A stretch of 64,000 nt of DNA from Mycolicibacter hiberniae (GCF_010729485.1 NZ_AP022609.1:4092001-4156000), one strand, 5' to 3'; shown: positions 9,567 through 17,356, counted from the first letter of the stretch. Notes: generated by a model not told the origin, from the letters alone. Program-made: numbers and translations.

Positions 9567-10022
9567 TCACAACGAGTCCCCTTTGGCATCATCGACCGAC
9601 TTACGACATAACTTGGACGGCAGAACGATTGGCGCGGAGTAGTGGGATAGTTCGCCATCGGTGAAGCGGCGACCTCCGGCGCACACCACGTAGGCACGGC
9701 GCCTCTGTACCGGCTTGCCGTCGCGGACATACTCCCGGATCAGGAGCCGCTGATCCTTGACCGCTGCCCCGATGGCTGCTGTGACGCGCCGGCGGTTTCC
9801 AGGCCAGCCGAATTGCTCGGAGATTTCTGCAGCGGAGGTCTCCCAGAGCCGCCGGCCGGACTGGGCGGACGTTGCGACCGACAGCAGATAGGCCAGCACG
9901 GCGAATCCGTCGCTGCCGAGGGCGTTTTTATGCGGTCCGGTGCGGATCAGCTCGTCGGAGAGAATCGAGTAGCCAGTTCGCTGCTTATCGCCTACAACGT
10001 ATATGGGGTTGCGGCGCCTCAT
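9567..10022 (-). CDS. Winged-helix protein, possible replication initiator of the island
   Basis: About 151 residues (MRRRNPIYVVGDKQRTGYSI at the start). It has a winged-helix-like core: GFAVLAYLLSVATS, then WETSAAEISEQFGW and NRRRVTAAIGAAVKDQRLLI, followed by a basic beta-hairpin. This arrangement is seen in N-terminal domains of plasmid and phage replication initiators, but no catalytic motif is present, so 'replication' is inference. Start at 10022 was chosen for its AGGTGG ribosome-binding site; the frame is open further upstream, but that sequence is not protein-like. It is followed by the inverted-repeat array. Confidence 0.65.
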   Translation of the reverse strand: MRRRNPIYVVGDKQRTGYSILSDELIRTGPHKNALGSDGFAVLAYLLSVATSAQSGRRLWETSAAEISEQFGWPGNRRRVTAAIGAAVKDQRLLIREYVRDGKPVQRRRAYVVCAGGRRFTDGELSHYSAPIVLPSKLCRKSVDDAKGDSL

Positions 10023-10355
10023 CCCATCCACCTGCTTGTTTCTTCTGGCGTCCGTAGTTCGTCCGTCCGCCGTCCGGCACATGTCCGCTCGGAAGCTGGT
10101 ATTCGGTACCGAATCTGGAAAGGTTTTCTTGACCGCTTGGACACCCCACTGGCTCCAGGGCAATTCCAGGCTGCAACCCCTCGGCTGACGAGTTGGCCAG
10201 CCATTAGGTATTCGGCTCGAACCGGCCACGGCGGTTAGTCGCCTGTTCCCGTCCTGCACCGGGGCCTACGAAAGCCGTCACTCTCCGAAGGTCCTCGGTG
10301 TTATCGGAATCAGGAATTAGACCGATGTCGGCGTGATTCTCTTGTGGCCAGCGCA
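10023..10355. other. Gap between excisionase-like and winged-helix genes
   Basis: No gene supported. The frame of the downstream gene stays open to 10259, but the translation is Gln/Arg/Trp-rich and unlike a conserved protein. This stretch probably carries the leader or a second promoter of the minus-strand operon. I see no strong hairpin or repeat. Confidence 0.5.
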
Positions 10356-10550
10356 TCAGGCAGCGTCCGGCCCGGGCCGGACGGCGTGCTCCAGCCGCGC
10401 CAGGTACTCGTCAATCTGCCGATCCGTGCTGAAACGCCGACGTCCGATGGTGACCGAGGCCAGGTCGCCCGATGCCCATAGGTTGAAAACCACCGTTCGG
10501 CTCACGCCAAGGCGAGCACCTACTTCGGCGTGATTGTTATTCCGGTTCAT
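10356..10550 (-). CDS. Excisionase-like / AlpA-type HTH protein
   Basis: A 64-residue protein consisting of one helix-turn-helix: AEVGARLGVSRTVVFNLWAS, then ASVTIGRRRFSTDRQIDEYL. Size, HTH type and position opposite the repressor fit a recombination directionality factor (Xis) or early transcription activator. Two ATG codons in tandem (10553, 10550) follow AGGAGG directly; the second gives the better spacing, though only three bases. The 93-bp space to the divergent repressor holds the palindromes described separately, so its expression is probably repressed from there. Confidence 0.75.
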   Translation of the reverse strand: MNRNNNHAEVGARLGVSRTVVFNLWASGDLASVTIGRRRFSTDRQIDEYLARLEHAVRPGPDAA

Positions 10551-10577
10551 CATCCTCCTGTCGAGTGCACGACCGTG

Positions 10578-10595
10578 CTGTCGCGAACTCGACAG
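10578..10595. promoter_or_regulatory. Repressor operator, palindrome CTGTCG-N6-CGACAG
   Basis: A perfect 6-bp dyad with a 6-nt centre lies in the space between the excisionase-like gene and the repressor. Further copies of the half-site stand nearby: CTGTCG at 10558-10563 and TGTCG near 10606. Together with the palindrome over the repressor start codon they form a cluster of similar sites, as expected for a lysogeny-type control region. Confidence 0.65.
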
Positions 10596-10636
10596 TACCG
10601 ATAAGTGTCGTGAAGTCAACAGTCGATATGCCATGA

Positions 10637-10653
10637 TGTCGTCATGGACGACA
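10637..10653. promoter_or_regulatory. Perfect palindrome centred on the repressor start codon
   Basis: TGTCGTC-ATG-GACGACA: 7-bp perfect arms, and the central ATG is the start codon of the XRE repressor. The half-site TGTCG matches those at 10558-10610. There is no Shine-Dalgarno sequence upstream of this ATG, so a leaderless or weakly translated mRNA with autorepression at this site is likely (inference). Confidence 0.7.
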
Positions 10654-11150
10654 GTAAAGGTTGGCCTCGGGAAGTCGCCGAGCGTCTTGGCGAGGCCGTC
10701 AGGTCGGCGCGTATAGAACGGGATATGTCGTACGTCCGTCTTGCGGAAGCGACCGAGAGGATCGGCGCCCCGGTTCACCGGGTAGCGATACCGCGGATTG
10801 AAAAGGGCGAACAGGGAGTCACACTGCCGGAACTGATTGCGCTCGGTGTCGCGTTGGAGGCGGATTGGTCCAAGTGGCTGGACAGGGCTACGGCGGGCGT
10901 CGACATTCCGGGCGCCCGCTCTGACCGGGCGATTCTGCGCATGTTGATCGCCGAAGTTGAAGAGAAGCTCGAGACGCAGCGCCACAACCTTTTCCAGGCT
11001 GAAGAGGGTGCCAAGCGCTTGAATATGCCCGAGGCCTATCGCGAGCGCCTTGTCGATGAAGCGGACCGGTACCGCGGGTTAATCGATTCGCTTGAAGTCG
11101 CTCTCCGCCGGTATCAACAAGACCTGCGCGGAATGGAAGACGATGCCTAG
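10644..11150 (+). CDS. XRE-family repressor of the island
   Basis: A 168-residue protein: HTH_XRE domain at about residues 13-72 (VAERLGEAVRSARIERDMSY, then the IEKGEQG turn and LPELIALGVAL), followed by a long charged helix pair (about 95-165: ILRMLIAEVEEKLETQ, VDEADRYRGLIDSLEVALRR) likely to form a dimerising coiled coil. Divergent from the excisionase-like gene and overlapping the integrase start by eight bases, so repressor and integrase are made together while the early operon is shut. No peptidase (S24) domain, so it is not a self-cleaving LexA-type repressor; induction would need an anti-repressor, as in phage satellites. Confidence 0.85.
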   Translation: MDDSKGWPREVAERLGEAVRSARIERDMSYVRLAEATERIGAPVHRVAIPRIEKGEQGVTLPELIALGVALEADWSKWLDRATAGVDIPGARSDRAILRMLIAEVEEKLETQRHNLFQAEEGAKRLNMPEAYRERLVDEADRYRGLIDSLEVALRRYQQDLRGMEDDA

Positions 11151-12312
11151 GCAACGCATGGCACCCGGGGAGCATGGGAAGATCACCGAACGCGAACGCA
11201 ACGGAATCTACTATGCGACAACATATGTCAGACTACATAGCGGTAAGAGGCGGGAGCGTGAGGCGCGGTCGACAAAGTCCCCCGAGGATGCCCGTCGAAC
11301 GCTGAAGCGACGTATCGCCGCGGAGCTAGTGGCAGGCGAACCCACCGGCGTGATCAACCATCGCACAACGCTTTCTGAGCTGTTCGACGCGTGGATTCCG
11401 GTGAAGGTCACCGAGGACCGGATCGGGGAGCGGACAGCGACGCTTTACCGGGATACGTGGAAATTGCACGGTAACCAACAGCTTGGTGCGCTCCGAATCT
11501 CGGAGCTGTCGACTAGCCGCGCGGACGCCTACCTGAAGGCCCTCCCGCCGGCGCCGGCCACCTATATGCGCATCATCTTGTCGGGCATGTATTCGTTGGC
11601 CGTCAGATTCGACGTTATGGGGCACAACCCGATCCGGGAGACGCGGACCGCGAAACATGATCGCAAGCCCGCGCGGGCTTTGACGGCGATGGAGTTCGAG
11701 CAGGTGCGTCTGGCGGTCAAGGCGTTCTGTGAACACAGGGGACCTGGGCCTCGGCGGGCTCGGATGCTGCTGGCGTTCGTCGAGCTGCTCGCGGCCACCG
11801 GCGCGCGGCCAGGGGAGGTGCTGGCGATCCGCTGGCAGGACGTCGACCTACTCGGTAAACCTCCGACTGTGACGGTCAACGGCACCGTGGTCGACGCGGG
11901 CAGAGTGGCAGGCAAGCCGCTCCATCGGCAGGACGGACGCAAAGGCGGTGCGCCCCCGCACACGGTGAGCTTGCCGGCGTTCGGTGTTCAGGTGCTGGCC
12001 GACCTGTACGCGGCGACGGGCCCCGAGGGGCCGGTGTTGACCAACCGTGACGGCGGTCTGGTGGCACTGACGAACATCCGGTCGTCGTTGCGGGAAGCGC
12101 TTGCCGGCCACGACCACCTCAAGTGGGTGACGCCGCACAGTTTTCGCCGAACCGTCGCTACGGTCGTGCGGGATGGACTCGGTGTCGAGGCGGCGCAGCG
12201 GCAGCTTGCGCATGCCCAGCTCGCAACAACAGAGGGTCATTACGTTCAGCGGGTGACGGCCGGTCCAGATGCCCGCGCTGTGCTGGAGGCATGGGCCAGC
12301 AACCAGTCTTGA
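11143..12312 (+). CDS. Tyrosine recombinase (integrase) of the island
   Basis: A 389-residue site-specific recombinase that integrates the element at the adjacent tRNA-Gly gene. An N-terminal arm-binding domain (to about 70) is followed by a SAM-like core-binding domain (about 75-165) and the catalytic domain with R222 (GARPGEV), H332-x-x-R335 (PHSFRRT), H357 and the nucleophile Y367 (GHYVQR). All catalytic residues are present. The start at 11143 (M-P-R-Q-R) overlaps the repressor by eight bases; a further upstream start would overlap by 59 bases. Its stop is 85 bp from the tRNA 3' end. Confidence 0.95.
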   Translation: MPRQRMAPGEHGKITERERNGIYYATTYVRLHSGKRREREARSTKSPEDARRTLKRRIAAELVAGEPTGVINHRTTLSELFDAWIPVKVTEDRIGERTATLYRDTWKLHGNQQLGALRISELSTSRADAYLKALPPAPATYMRIILSGMYSLAVRFDVMGHNPIRETRTAKHDRKPARALTAMEFEQVRLAVKAFCEHRGPGPRRARMLLAFVELLAATGARPGEVLAIRWQDVDLLGKPPTVTVNGTVVDAGRVAGKPLHRQDGRKGGAPPHTVSLPAFGVQVLADLYAATGPEGPVLTNRDGGLVALTNIRSSLREALAGHDHLKWVTPHSFRRTVATVVRDGLGVEAAQRQLAHAQLATTEGHYVQRVTAGPDARAVLEAWASNQS

Positions 12313-12397
12313 GAATCGAATGTACGGGGAAAGTACGGGATTTCGAGCTTGCCGCTTAGCCGGCGAACTCGTGTACAGCCCCTACCAGGGCGCTTGG
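12313..12397. other. Probable attachment-site flank between integrase and tRNA-Gly
   Basis: Non-coding space on the element side of the tRNA 3' end. It contains a direct repeat GTACGGG (two copies, about 12321-12342), possibly arm-type integrase sites. The crossover core is expected inside the 3' half of the tRNA gene, which the element left intact. Confidence 0.5.
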
Positions 12398-12468
12398 AGC
12401 CGATGACGGGAATCGAACCCGCGTATTCAGCTTGGGAAGCTGATGTTCTGCCATTGAACTACATCGGC
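12398..12468 (-). tRNA. tRNA-Gly (anticodon CCC)
   Basis: On the minus strand: acceptor GCCGATG pairs with CATCGGC, D arm GTTC..GAAC, anticodon stem TCAGC/GCTGA with loop TTCCCAA (anticodon CCC), and T arm CGGGTTCGATTCCCG. CCA is not encoded. The 3' end points at the integrase, the standard arrangement for tRNA-targeted elements. Confidence 0.95.
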
Positions 12469-12516
12469 ACTGGTGCGCTAGCAGGCTAGCATCCCGCGCG
12501 AAACGCTCATCCGCTA

Positions 12517-12580
12517 CGGCGAGCAGACACAGAATCGCACGTTTGTGGCGTGCTCGGTGCGATTCTGTGTCTGCTCGCCG
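12517..12580. repeat. Long perfect inverted repeat (24-bp arms, 16-nt loop)
   Basis: Arms 12517-12540 and 12557-12580 are perfect reverse complements (CGGCGAGCAGACACAG... and ...CTGTGTCTGCTCGCCG). It lies between the divergent tRNA-Gly and dcd genes, so it is not a simple terminator. Resembles the dispersed intergenic palindromes known in mycobacterial genomes; as RNA it would be a very stable hairpin 50 bases before dcd. Confidence 0.85.
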
Positions 12581-12629
12581 ACCGGCCCCGTACAGGCGAC
12601 CGGCCACGTGCAGCGGATACGCTCGTGCG

Positions 12630-13202
12630 GTGCTGCTCTCCGATCGCGATCTGCGGGCCGAAATCGCCGCCGGCCGCCTCGGCATCGAACCGTTCGACGA
12701 TGCCCTGGTACAGCCCTCCAGCGTGGACGTCCGCCTCGACAGCCTGTTTCGGGTGTTCAACAACACCCGCTACACCCACATCGACCCGGCGCAACAGCAG
12801 GACGAGCTGACCACGCTGGTCGAACCCAAGCCCGGTGAGCCGTTTGTGCTGCACCCCGGCGAGTTCGTGCTGGGCTCCACCCTGGAATGCTGCACGCTGC
12901 CCGAAGACCTCGCCGGCCGGCTGGAGGGCAAATCCAGTCTCGGGCGGCTGGGCCTGCTCACCCACTCCACCGCGGGGTTCATCGATCCGGGCTTCTCCGG
13001 ACACATCACCTTAGAGCTGTCCAACGTGGCGAATCTGCCCATCACCCTGTGGCCGGGAATGAAGATCGGACAGCTGTGTCTGCTGCGCCTGACCAGTCCG
13101 GCAGAACACCCTTACGGCAGTACACGCGTAGGGTCGAAATATCAGGGCCAGCGCGGGCCGACGCCGTCCCGCTCGTACCAGAACTTCATCAAGTCCGGGT
13201 AG
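12630..13202 (+). CDS. dcd: dCTP deaminase (dUMP-forming, bifunctional type)
   Basis: Converts dCTP to dUMP (bifunctional dCTP deaminase/dUTPase in mycobacteria), supplying thymidylate precursors. 190 residues from GTG 12630, the same length as the M. tuberculosis enzyme. Recognisable segments: [12 protein letters not shown] at the start, [10 protein letters not shown], the catalytic region [11 protein letters not shown], and [19 protein letters not shown]. The C-terminal lid ends [16 protein letters not shown]. First core-genome gene to the right of the integrated element. Confidence 0.95.
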   Translation: MLLSDRDLRAEIAAGRLGIEPFDDALVQPSSVDVRLDSLFRVFNNTRYTHIDPAQQQDELTTLVEPKPGEPFVLHPGEFVLGSTLECCTLPEDLAGRLEGKSSLGRLGLLTHSTAGFIDPGFSGHITLELSNVANLPITLWPGMKIGQLCLLRLTSPAEHPYGSTRVGSKYQGQRGPTPSRSYQNFIKSG

Positions 13203-13308
13203 CCCTCGGATAGCAGGCCGCCCCGCGGCTGCGATGAAGCCGGTTTCGGCCAGCCCTGGTAGGGGTAAGGCCCGCATAGCTGGCCGAGCAGCAGCAGGGG
13301 AGGTTTTT

Positions 13309-14760
13309 GTGGAGATCGTTCTCGGGGTGTCGGTGGCGCCCTCGACGGTCCGCATGGTGTTGGTGGAAGGCGAGAACGCCGACGGGCTCACCGTGGAGCA
13401 CGACAACTTCGACATCCCCGACGGAGCGCAAACCGCCACGCAACGGGCGGTGTCGGCGATCCTGGGCACCCATGAAGGTGCCCGCGACGGTGGTTATCAG
13501 CTCAGCTCCACCGGCGTGACCTGGAGCAGCGAAGCCGAGGCGACGGCGCTGCGCGAGGCGCTGGCCGGCCGCAAGATCGAGAACGTGATGCTGGTGTCGG
13601 CGTTCCTGGCCGCCGCCGCGCTGGCGCAGTCGGTGGGAAGCGCCACCCGGTATACCCGCACCGCCCTGCTGTTCGTCGAGCCGGAGACCGCCACCCTGGC
13701 CGTCGTCAACTCCGACGACGGTTCGATCTCCGAGATCCACCGCCAGCCGCTGTCACCCGACGACGACAGCGCCGTCGGCGAGATCACCGAACTGGCCGCC
13801 AACGCCCAGCGCCTGGAATCCCAGCCCGACGGACTGTTCGTCGTCGGCTCGGGCGTCAACGTGGCGATGATCAAACCGGAATTGGACAAAGCCACCCAGC
13901 TCCCGGTCAGCGTGCCGGAGGAACCGGACATGGCCCTGGCCCGCGGGGCTGCGCTGGCCAGCGCCCACGCGCCGTTGTTCTCGTGCTCCACCCGGGCGCA
14001 GGCCTGGGCGCAGGACCCGGGCACCGGGGAACTCGACCCCGCGCTGGCCGGCGCCTACGCCTATGCCGCAGCGCCCGGTATGGGCTACGGCGAGGACGTG
14101 GACTACAACGCCACCGCCAACAACGAGCCGCTCGCCTATAGCGCGGTTCCCGACCTCGCCGACGATCCCGCCCTGGTCGACTCCCGGATGCTGGACTTCA
14201 CCACCGGTGTCCAGCCGCGGGAGCGCAAACCGATGCTGGTCACCGGCGGGGTCGCGGCGCTGTTCGTGATCGGCGTGCTGGGCCTGGCGATCGCGTTGGC
14301 CGTGGGCATGCGGGCCGCCAACCAGGACCGGCCCGACGTGCGGGCCAATATCGTCACCCCGCAAAAACCCCCGCCGGCGGCAGTGGTCACGCCTGCGCCA
14401 CCGCCTCCAGCGGCACCGCCCGCCCCAGCCGGGGAGCCGGCTCCACCTCGGGCTCCGGTCCCTGCCGTCGAGGCGCCGGCGCCGGCCCCGCGGGCGCCGG
14501 CTCCCTTGCCGGTGGCACCGGCACCGCCACCCCCGGCCCTTCCGCCGCCTCCTCCGGCGCTACCGCCCCCGCCGCTTCCCAACCTGGGAATTCCGGGCCT
14601 GCCCGGCGGTCCGCCGCTGTTCGGCCCGCCCAAGGGCGGCGGCCGCGGCGGCGACGGCTGGGGACCCGGCCGCGGGCGGGGTCCCGGCGGCGGGCCCGGT
14701 GGCGGGCACGGCCGCGGCGGCGGCGGGTTCCCGTTCCCAATACCCGGCCTGCGCTTCTGA
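13309..14760 (+). CDS. DUF7159-like mycobacterial membrane protein with Pro- and Gly-rich tail (copy 1)
   Basis: 483 residues, first of a tandem pair of paralogues. The N-terminal domain of about 300 residues starts VEIVLGVSVAPSTVRMVLVE and includes NVMLVSAFLAAAALAQSVG and GLFVVGSGVNV, a pattern that suggests an actin/HSP70-like fold (inference; no ATP-site motif confirmed). One membrane segment follows (about 309-331, LFVIGVLGLAIALAVG), then about 100 residues rich in Pro/Ala and a Gly/Arg-rich end finishing PFPIPGLRF. The tail is therefore probably outside the membrane. Related to the 'proline and threonine rich' Rv0312 type of protein. Start GTG 13309 has AGGGGAGG upstream; an earlier ATG at 13234 has none. 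Confidence 0.85.
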   Translation: MEIVLGVSVAPSTVRMVLVEGENADGLTVEHDNFDIPDGAQTATQRAVSAILGTHEGARDGGYQLSSTGVTWSSEAEATALREALAGRKIENVMLVSAFLAAAALAQSVGSATRYTRTALLFVEPETATLAVVNSDDGSISEIHRQPLSPDDDSAVGEITELAANAQRLESQPDGLFVVGSGVNVAMIKPELDKATQLPVSVPEEPDMALARGAALASAHAPLFSCSTRAQAWAQDPGTGELDPALAGAYAYAAAPGMGYGEDVDYNATANNEPLAYSAVPDLADDPALVDSRMLDFTTGVQPRERKPMLVTGGVAALFVIGVLGLAIALAVGMRAANQDRPDVRANIVTPQKPPPAAVVTPAPPPPAAPPAPAGEPAPPRAPVPAVEAPAPAPRAPAPLPVAPAPPPPALPPPPPALPPPPLPNLGIPGLPGGPPLFGPPKGGGRGGDGWGPGRGRGPGGGPGGGHGRGGGGFPFPIPGLRF

Positions 14761-14825
14761 GCGGGCGTTCACTTCCTTGCGCTTGTAAGATGGGCTAAGA
14801 ATCCGCTGGCAGTGGAGGAGGTGCG

Positions 14826-16556
14826 GTGGACATCGTCTTGGGGGTCTCGATGGCCCCGCTGTCGGTCCGCATGGTGCTGGTCGAAGGTGAGCGCGCCGGA
14901 GGCGTAACCGTCGACGAAGACGGCTTCGAAGTCGAGGCCGGCGACGCGGCGCTGCCGCACCAGGTCGTGTCGGCCATCCTGGGCACCCAGGAGAGTGCGC
15001 GCGAGAGCGGCTACCGGCTGGCCGCCACCGGGGTGACCGTCGCCGACCAGCTGCAGGCGGGTCGGTTGCGCGACGCCCTGGCCCAGCACCGGGTCGAGAA
15101 CGTGATGTTGGTGTCGGCGTTCTTGGCAGCGGCCGCACTGGCGCAGACGGTGGGCAGCTCGGTCGGCTACCAGCGGACCGCGCTGATGTTCGTCGAGCCC
15201 GACGGGGCGACCCTGGCGGTCGTCGACTCAGCGGACGGCTCGATCACCGAGGTGCAGAAGGTGACACTGCCGGCCGATGACGCCGCCGCGAAAGGCGAGC
15301 TGACCCGGCTGGCCGCCGAGGCCGGCCGCCTGCCGTCGCAGCCCGAGGGTTTGTTCGTCGTCGGCTCCGGCGTCAACATCGGCGTGGTCAAGCCCGCACT
15401 GGATGCGGCCAGCGCACTGCCGGTCAGCGTGCCCGAGGAGCCGGAGACCGCGCTGGCCCGCGGCGCGGCGCTGGCCAGCGCGCACACGCCGCAATTCGAC
15501 TCCTCGACGTCGGCGCTGGCCTGGGCCCGCGACCCGGGCACCGGCATGATCGACCCCGAGCTGGTCGCACTGGCATACGCCTATCCGGCCGATTACGACG
15601 CCACCATGGGCGAGTTTGCGCTGGCCTACAGCGCAGTTCCCGACGATGCCCCCAGCGGCTACCTGGACCTGGGCGCCGAGGGCTTCGACGGCACCGTCCT
15701 CGACTCCAACGACAGCTACCCGCCGAGTTCGGCGATCGGTGTGGTCGACGTGGATGAGCCCCTCCTGCGGCGCAGGCCATTCCTGCTGGCCAGCAGCGGA
15801 CTCGCGGCGTTCTTCGTGGTCGGGGTCTCCAGCCTGGCGGTGGCGCTGGCGGTCAGCATCCGGCCCACCGCCGCCGATCATCCGGCGCCCAGTGGGCACA
15901 TCATCGCGCCCACCCAGCAGGCGCCCGCCCCGGCGCCCGCACCCGAAGTGGCGCCCCTGCCCGCGCCCGAACCGCCGGCCGTCAAGGTCCCGGTGGCTCA
16001 GCCGGTGCCCGCTCCCGCGGCCCCGGCGCCCGCGCCCGCGGCTCCGGCAGTTCCGGTGCCCGCCCCAGCCGCTCCGGCGCCCGCCCCGGTGGCTCCCGTA
16101 CCGGTACCGGTGCCGGTCCAAGTTCCGGCACCGGTCGAGGTTCCGGCCCCCGCCGCGCCGGTGCCCGCCCCACAGATCCAGCAACCCGAGCTGCCGCCGC
16201 TCTTTCGGCCGCCCGCCCAAAAGCCCTCCAACAACGGCGGCAATCCGTCGTGGCTGCCCGATAACGATGGTGGCGGCAAGAAGGGCGGTAACCCGTCCTG
16301 GTTCCCCGATAACGATGGGGGCAAGAAGGGCGGTAACCCGTCGTGGTTCCCCGATAACGATGGTGGCGGCAAGAAGGGCGGCAATCCGTCGCCATGGCTG
16401 CCCGGAATCGGCACCAACGGCGGCGGGGGAAATCCCTGGATCCCGGGGCTGGGGGGCGGAAGCAACGCCCGCGGCGGCGGAGGCGGCTCCTGGTTTCCCG
16501 GCTTCGGCGGGGGCGGTCAGGGTGGCGGCGGTAAGAGTGGCGGCTGGCCCTTCTGA
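14826..16556 (+). CDS. DUF7159-like mycobacterial membrane protein with Pro-rich tail and Trp repeats (copy 2)
   Basis: 576 residues; the N-terminal domain is closely similar to the preceding gene (MDIVLGVSMAPLSVRMVLVE, then NVMLVSAFLAAAALAQTVG and GLFVVGSGVNI). Membrane segment about 318-340. The tail is longer: an Ala/Pro/Val-rich stretch (about 355-450) and then tandem GGNPSW(L/F)PDNDGG(G)KK units before a Gly-rich, Trp-containing end. GTG start preceded by GGAGGAGG; 65 bp from copy 1, so probably one transcript. Pairing of two such proteins suggests a hetero-oligomer at the cell envelope (inference). Confidence 0.85.
   Translation: MDIVLGVSMAPLSVRMVLVEGERAGGVTVDEDGFEVEAGDAALPHQVVSAILGTQESARESGYRLAATGVTVADQLQAGRLRDALAQHRVENVMLVSAFLAAAALAQTVGSSVGYQRTALMFVEPDGATLAVVDSADGSITEVQKVTLPADDAAAKGELTRLAAEAGRLPSQPEGLFVVGSGVNIGVVKPALDAASALPVSVPEEPETALARGAALASAHTPQFDSSTSALAWARDPGTGMIDPELVALAYAYPADYDATMGEFALAYSAVPDDAPSGYLDLGAEGFDGTVLDSNDSYPPSSAIGVVDVDEPLLRRRPFLLASSGLAAFFVVGVSSLAVALAVSIRPTAADHPAPSGHIIAPTQQAPAPAPAPEVAPLPAPEPPAVKVPVAQPVPAPAAPAPAPAAPAVPVPAPAAPAPAPVAPVPVPVPVQVPAPVEVPAPAAPVPAPQIQQPELPPLFRPPAQKPSNNGGNPSWLPDNDGGGKKGGNPSWFPDNDGGKKGGNPSWFPDNDGGGKKGGNPSPWLPGIGTNGGGGNPWIPGLGGGSNARGGGGGSWFPGFGGGGQGGGGKSGGWPF
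16236..16376 (+). repeat. Tandem coding repeats, GGNPSW(L/F)PDNDGG(G)KK
   Basis: Three in-frame units of 48, 45 and 48 bases (16236-16283, 16284-16328, 16329-16376), followed by a diverging partial unit (GGNPSPWLPG). The middle unit lacks one glycine codon. The units are nearly identical in DNA sequence, pointing to recent slippage-type expansion. Confidence 0.9.
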
Positions 16557-16585
16557 GCAGGCGCACAATCCACTAGCCTGACGCC

Positions 16586-17356
16586 GTGGACTATGCCGCA
16601 GCACTGCTCGATGAGACCCGCGGATTCGGCGAGCTGATCCGGGCCGGCGATCCCGAGCGGGCGGTCCCGACGTGCCCCGGATGGAACCTCAACCAACTCT
16701 TCCGGCACTACGGACGCGGAAACCGTTGGGCTGCACAGATCATCGCTGACCGGATGGACCATCCGCTGGATCCGCGAGACGTTGCCGGCGGCAAGCCCCC
16801 CGCCGAGCCCGACGCCGCCATCGACTGGCTCTACGAAGGGGCGCAACTGGTACTGGACGCGGTCGCGCAGACGGGGCCGGACACGCCGGTCTGGACGTTC
16901 ACCGGCCCGCGCCCCGCCGCATGGTGGGTGCGCCGCCGGCTGCACGAGGCCACCGTGCACCGCGCGGACGCCGCGCTGGCACTCGGTGATGCCGTTGCGG
17001 ACTTCACGTTGCCTGCGGAGTTGGCCGCCGACGGGATCAGCGAGCTGCTGGATCTGACTCCGGCACTGCTGGCGCGCAACGGGCAGACACCGGCGCTTGC
17101 CGAGGGCCAGAGCGTTCACCTGCACGCCACCGACGAAGGCCTCGGAGCGGCGGGGGAATGGACGATCAGCCGGCCGGCCGGCGCCGACACGGTCAGCTGG
17201 TCGCATGACCATGGCAAAGGTTCGGTGGCACTGCGGGGTTCGGCCCTCGAGCTGTTTCTGGCGGTCACCCGCCGGGTCGCAGTCGCCGAGACCGGCGTCG
17301 CGGTCTTCGGCGACGCCGCGGTGTGGCAGAACTGGATCGACCACACCGCCTTCTGA
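16586..17356 (+). CDS. Mycothiol-dependent maleylpyruvate isomerase-like protein
   Basis: 256 residues, the length of the MDMPI family: an N-terminal DinB-type four-helix bundle (PTCPGWNLNQLFRHYGRGN, then RRRLHEATVHRADA near 113-126, which supplies the metal-binding His pattern) and a C-terminal SCP2-like domain (DTVSWSHDHGKGSVALRGSA). Family members use mycothiol or bind divalent metal; the substrate here is unknown. Start GTG 16586. Only 29 bp after the DUF7159-type gene and 22 bp before the NTF2-like gene, so cotranscription is likely. Confidence 0.85.
   Translation: MDYAAALLDETRGFGELIRAGDPERAVPTCPGWNLNQLFRHYGRGNRWAAQIIADRMDHPLDPRDVAGGKPPAEPDAAIDWLYEGAQLVLDAVAQTGPDTPVWTFTGPRPAAWWVRRRLHEATVHRADAALALGDAVADFTLPAELAADGISELLDLTPALLARNGQTPALAEGQSVHLHATDEGLGAAGEWTISRPAGADTVSWSHDHGKGSVALRGSALELFLAVTRRVAVAETGVAVFGDAAVWQNWIDHTAF

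Larger units (their letters stand above)
6935..12468. mobile_element. Integrated element at tRNA-Gly(CCC), phage-satellite-like (left end uncertain)
   Basis: The element runs from the tRNA-Gly 3' end leftwards: integrase (11143), XRE repressor (10644), divergent excisionase-like gene (10550), winged-helix gene (10022), inverted-repeat array (9350-9556), HTH gene, three small unknown genes, a 91-residue gene, and a terminase-small-subunit-like gene ending at 6935. No capsid, portal, tail or lysis genes are present. This is the order known from phage-inducible chromosomal islands: int and repressor, divergent xis and rep, ori-type repeats 3' of rep, distal terS. The left end could be at about 6.9 kb (14-bp near-repeat of tRNA sequence), or the R-M genes may belong to the same or another island continuing beyond the window. 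Confidence 0.6.

Noticed and set aside
6935..12468. Element considered as a complete or decayed prophage
   Set aside because: No capsid, portal, tail, lysin or large-terminase genes; compact overlapping gene order looks intact rather than decayed, so a satellite is the better reading.
16236..16376. 48-bp direct repeats considered as minisatellite or CRISPR
   Set aside because: They are contiguous, in frame, and encode a regular protein repeat.
15228..16604. Minus-strand open frame opposite the second DUF7159-like gene
   Set aside because: Low-complexity Gly/Arg/Ala; an artefact of Pro/Ala codons on the other strand.
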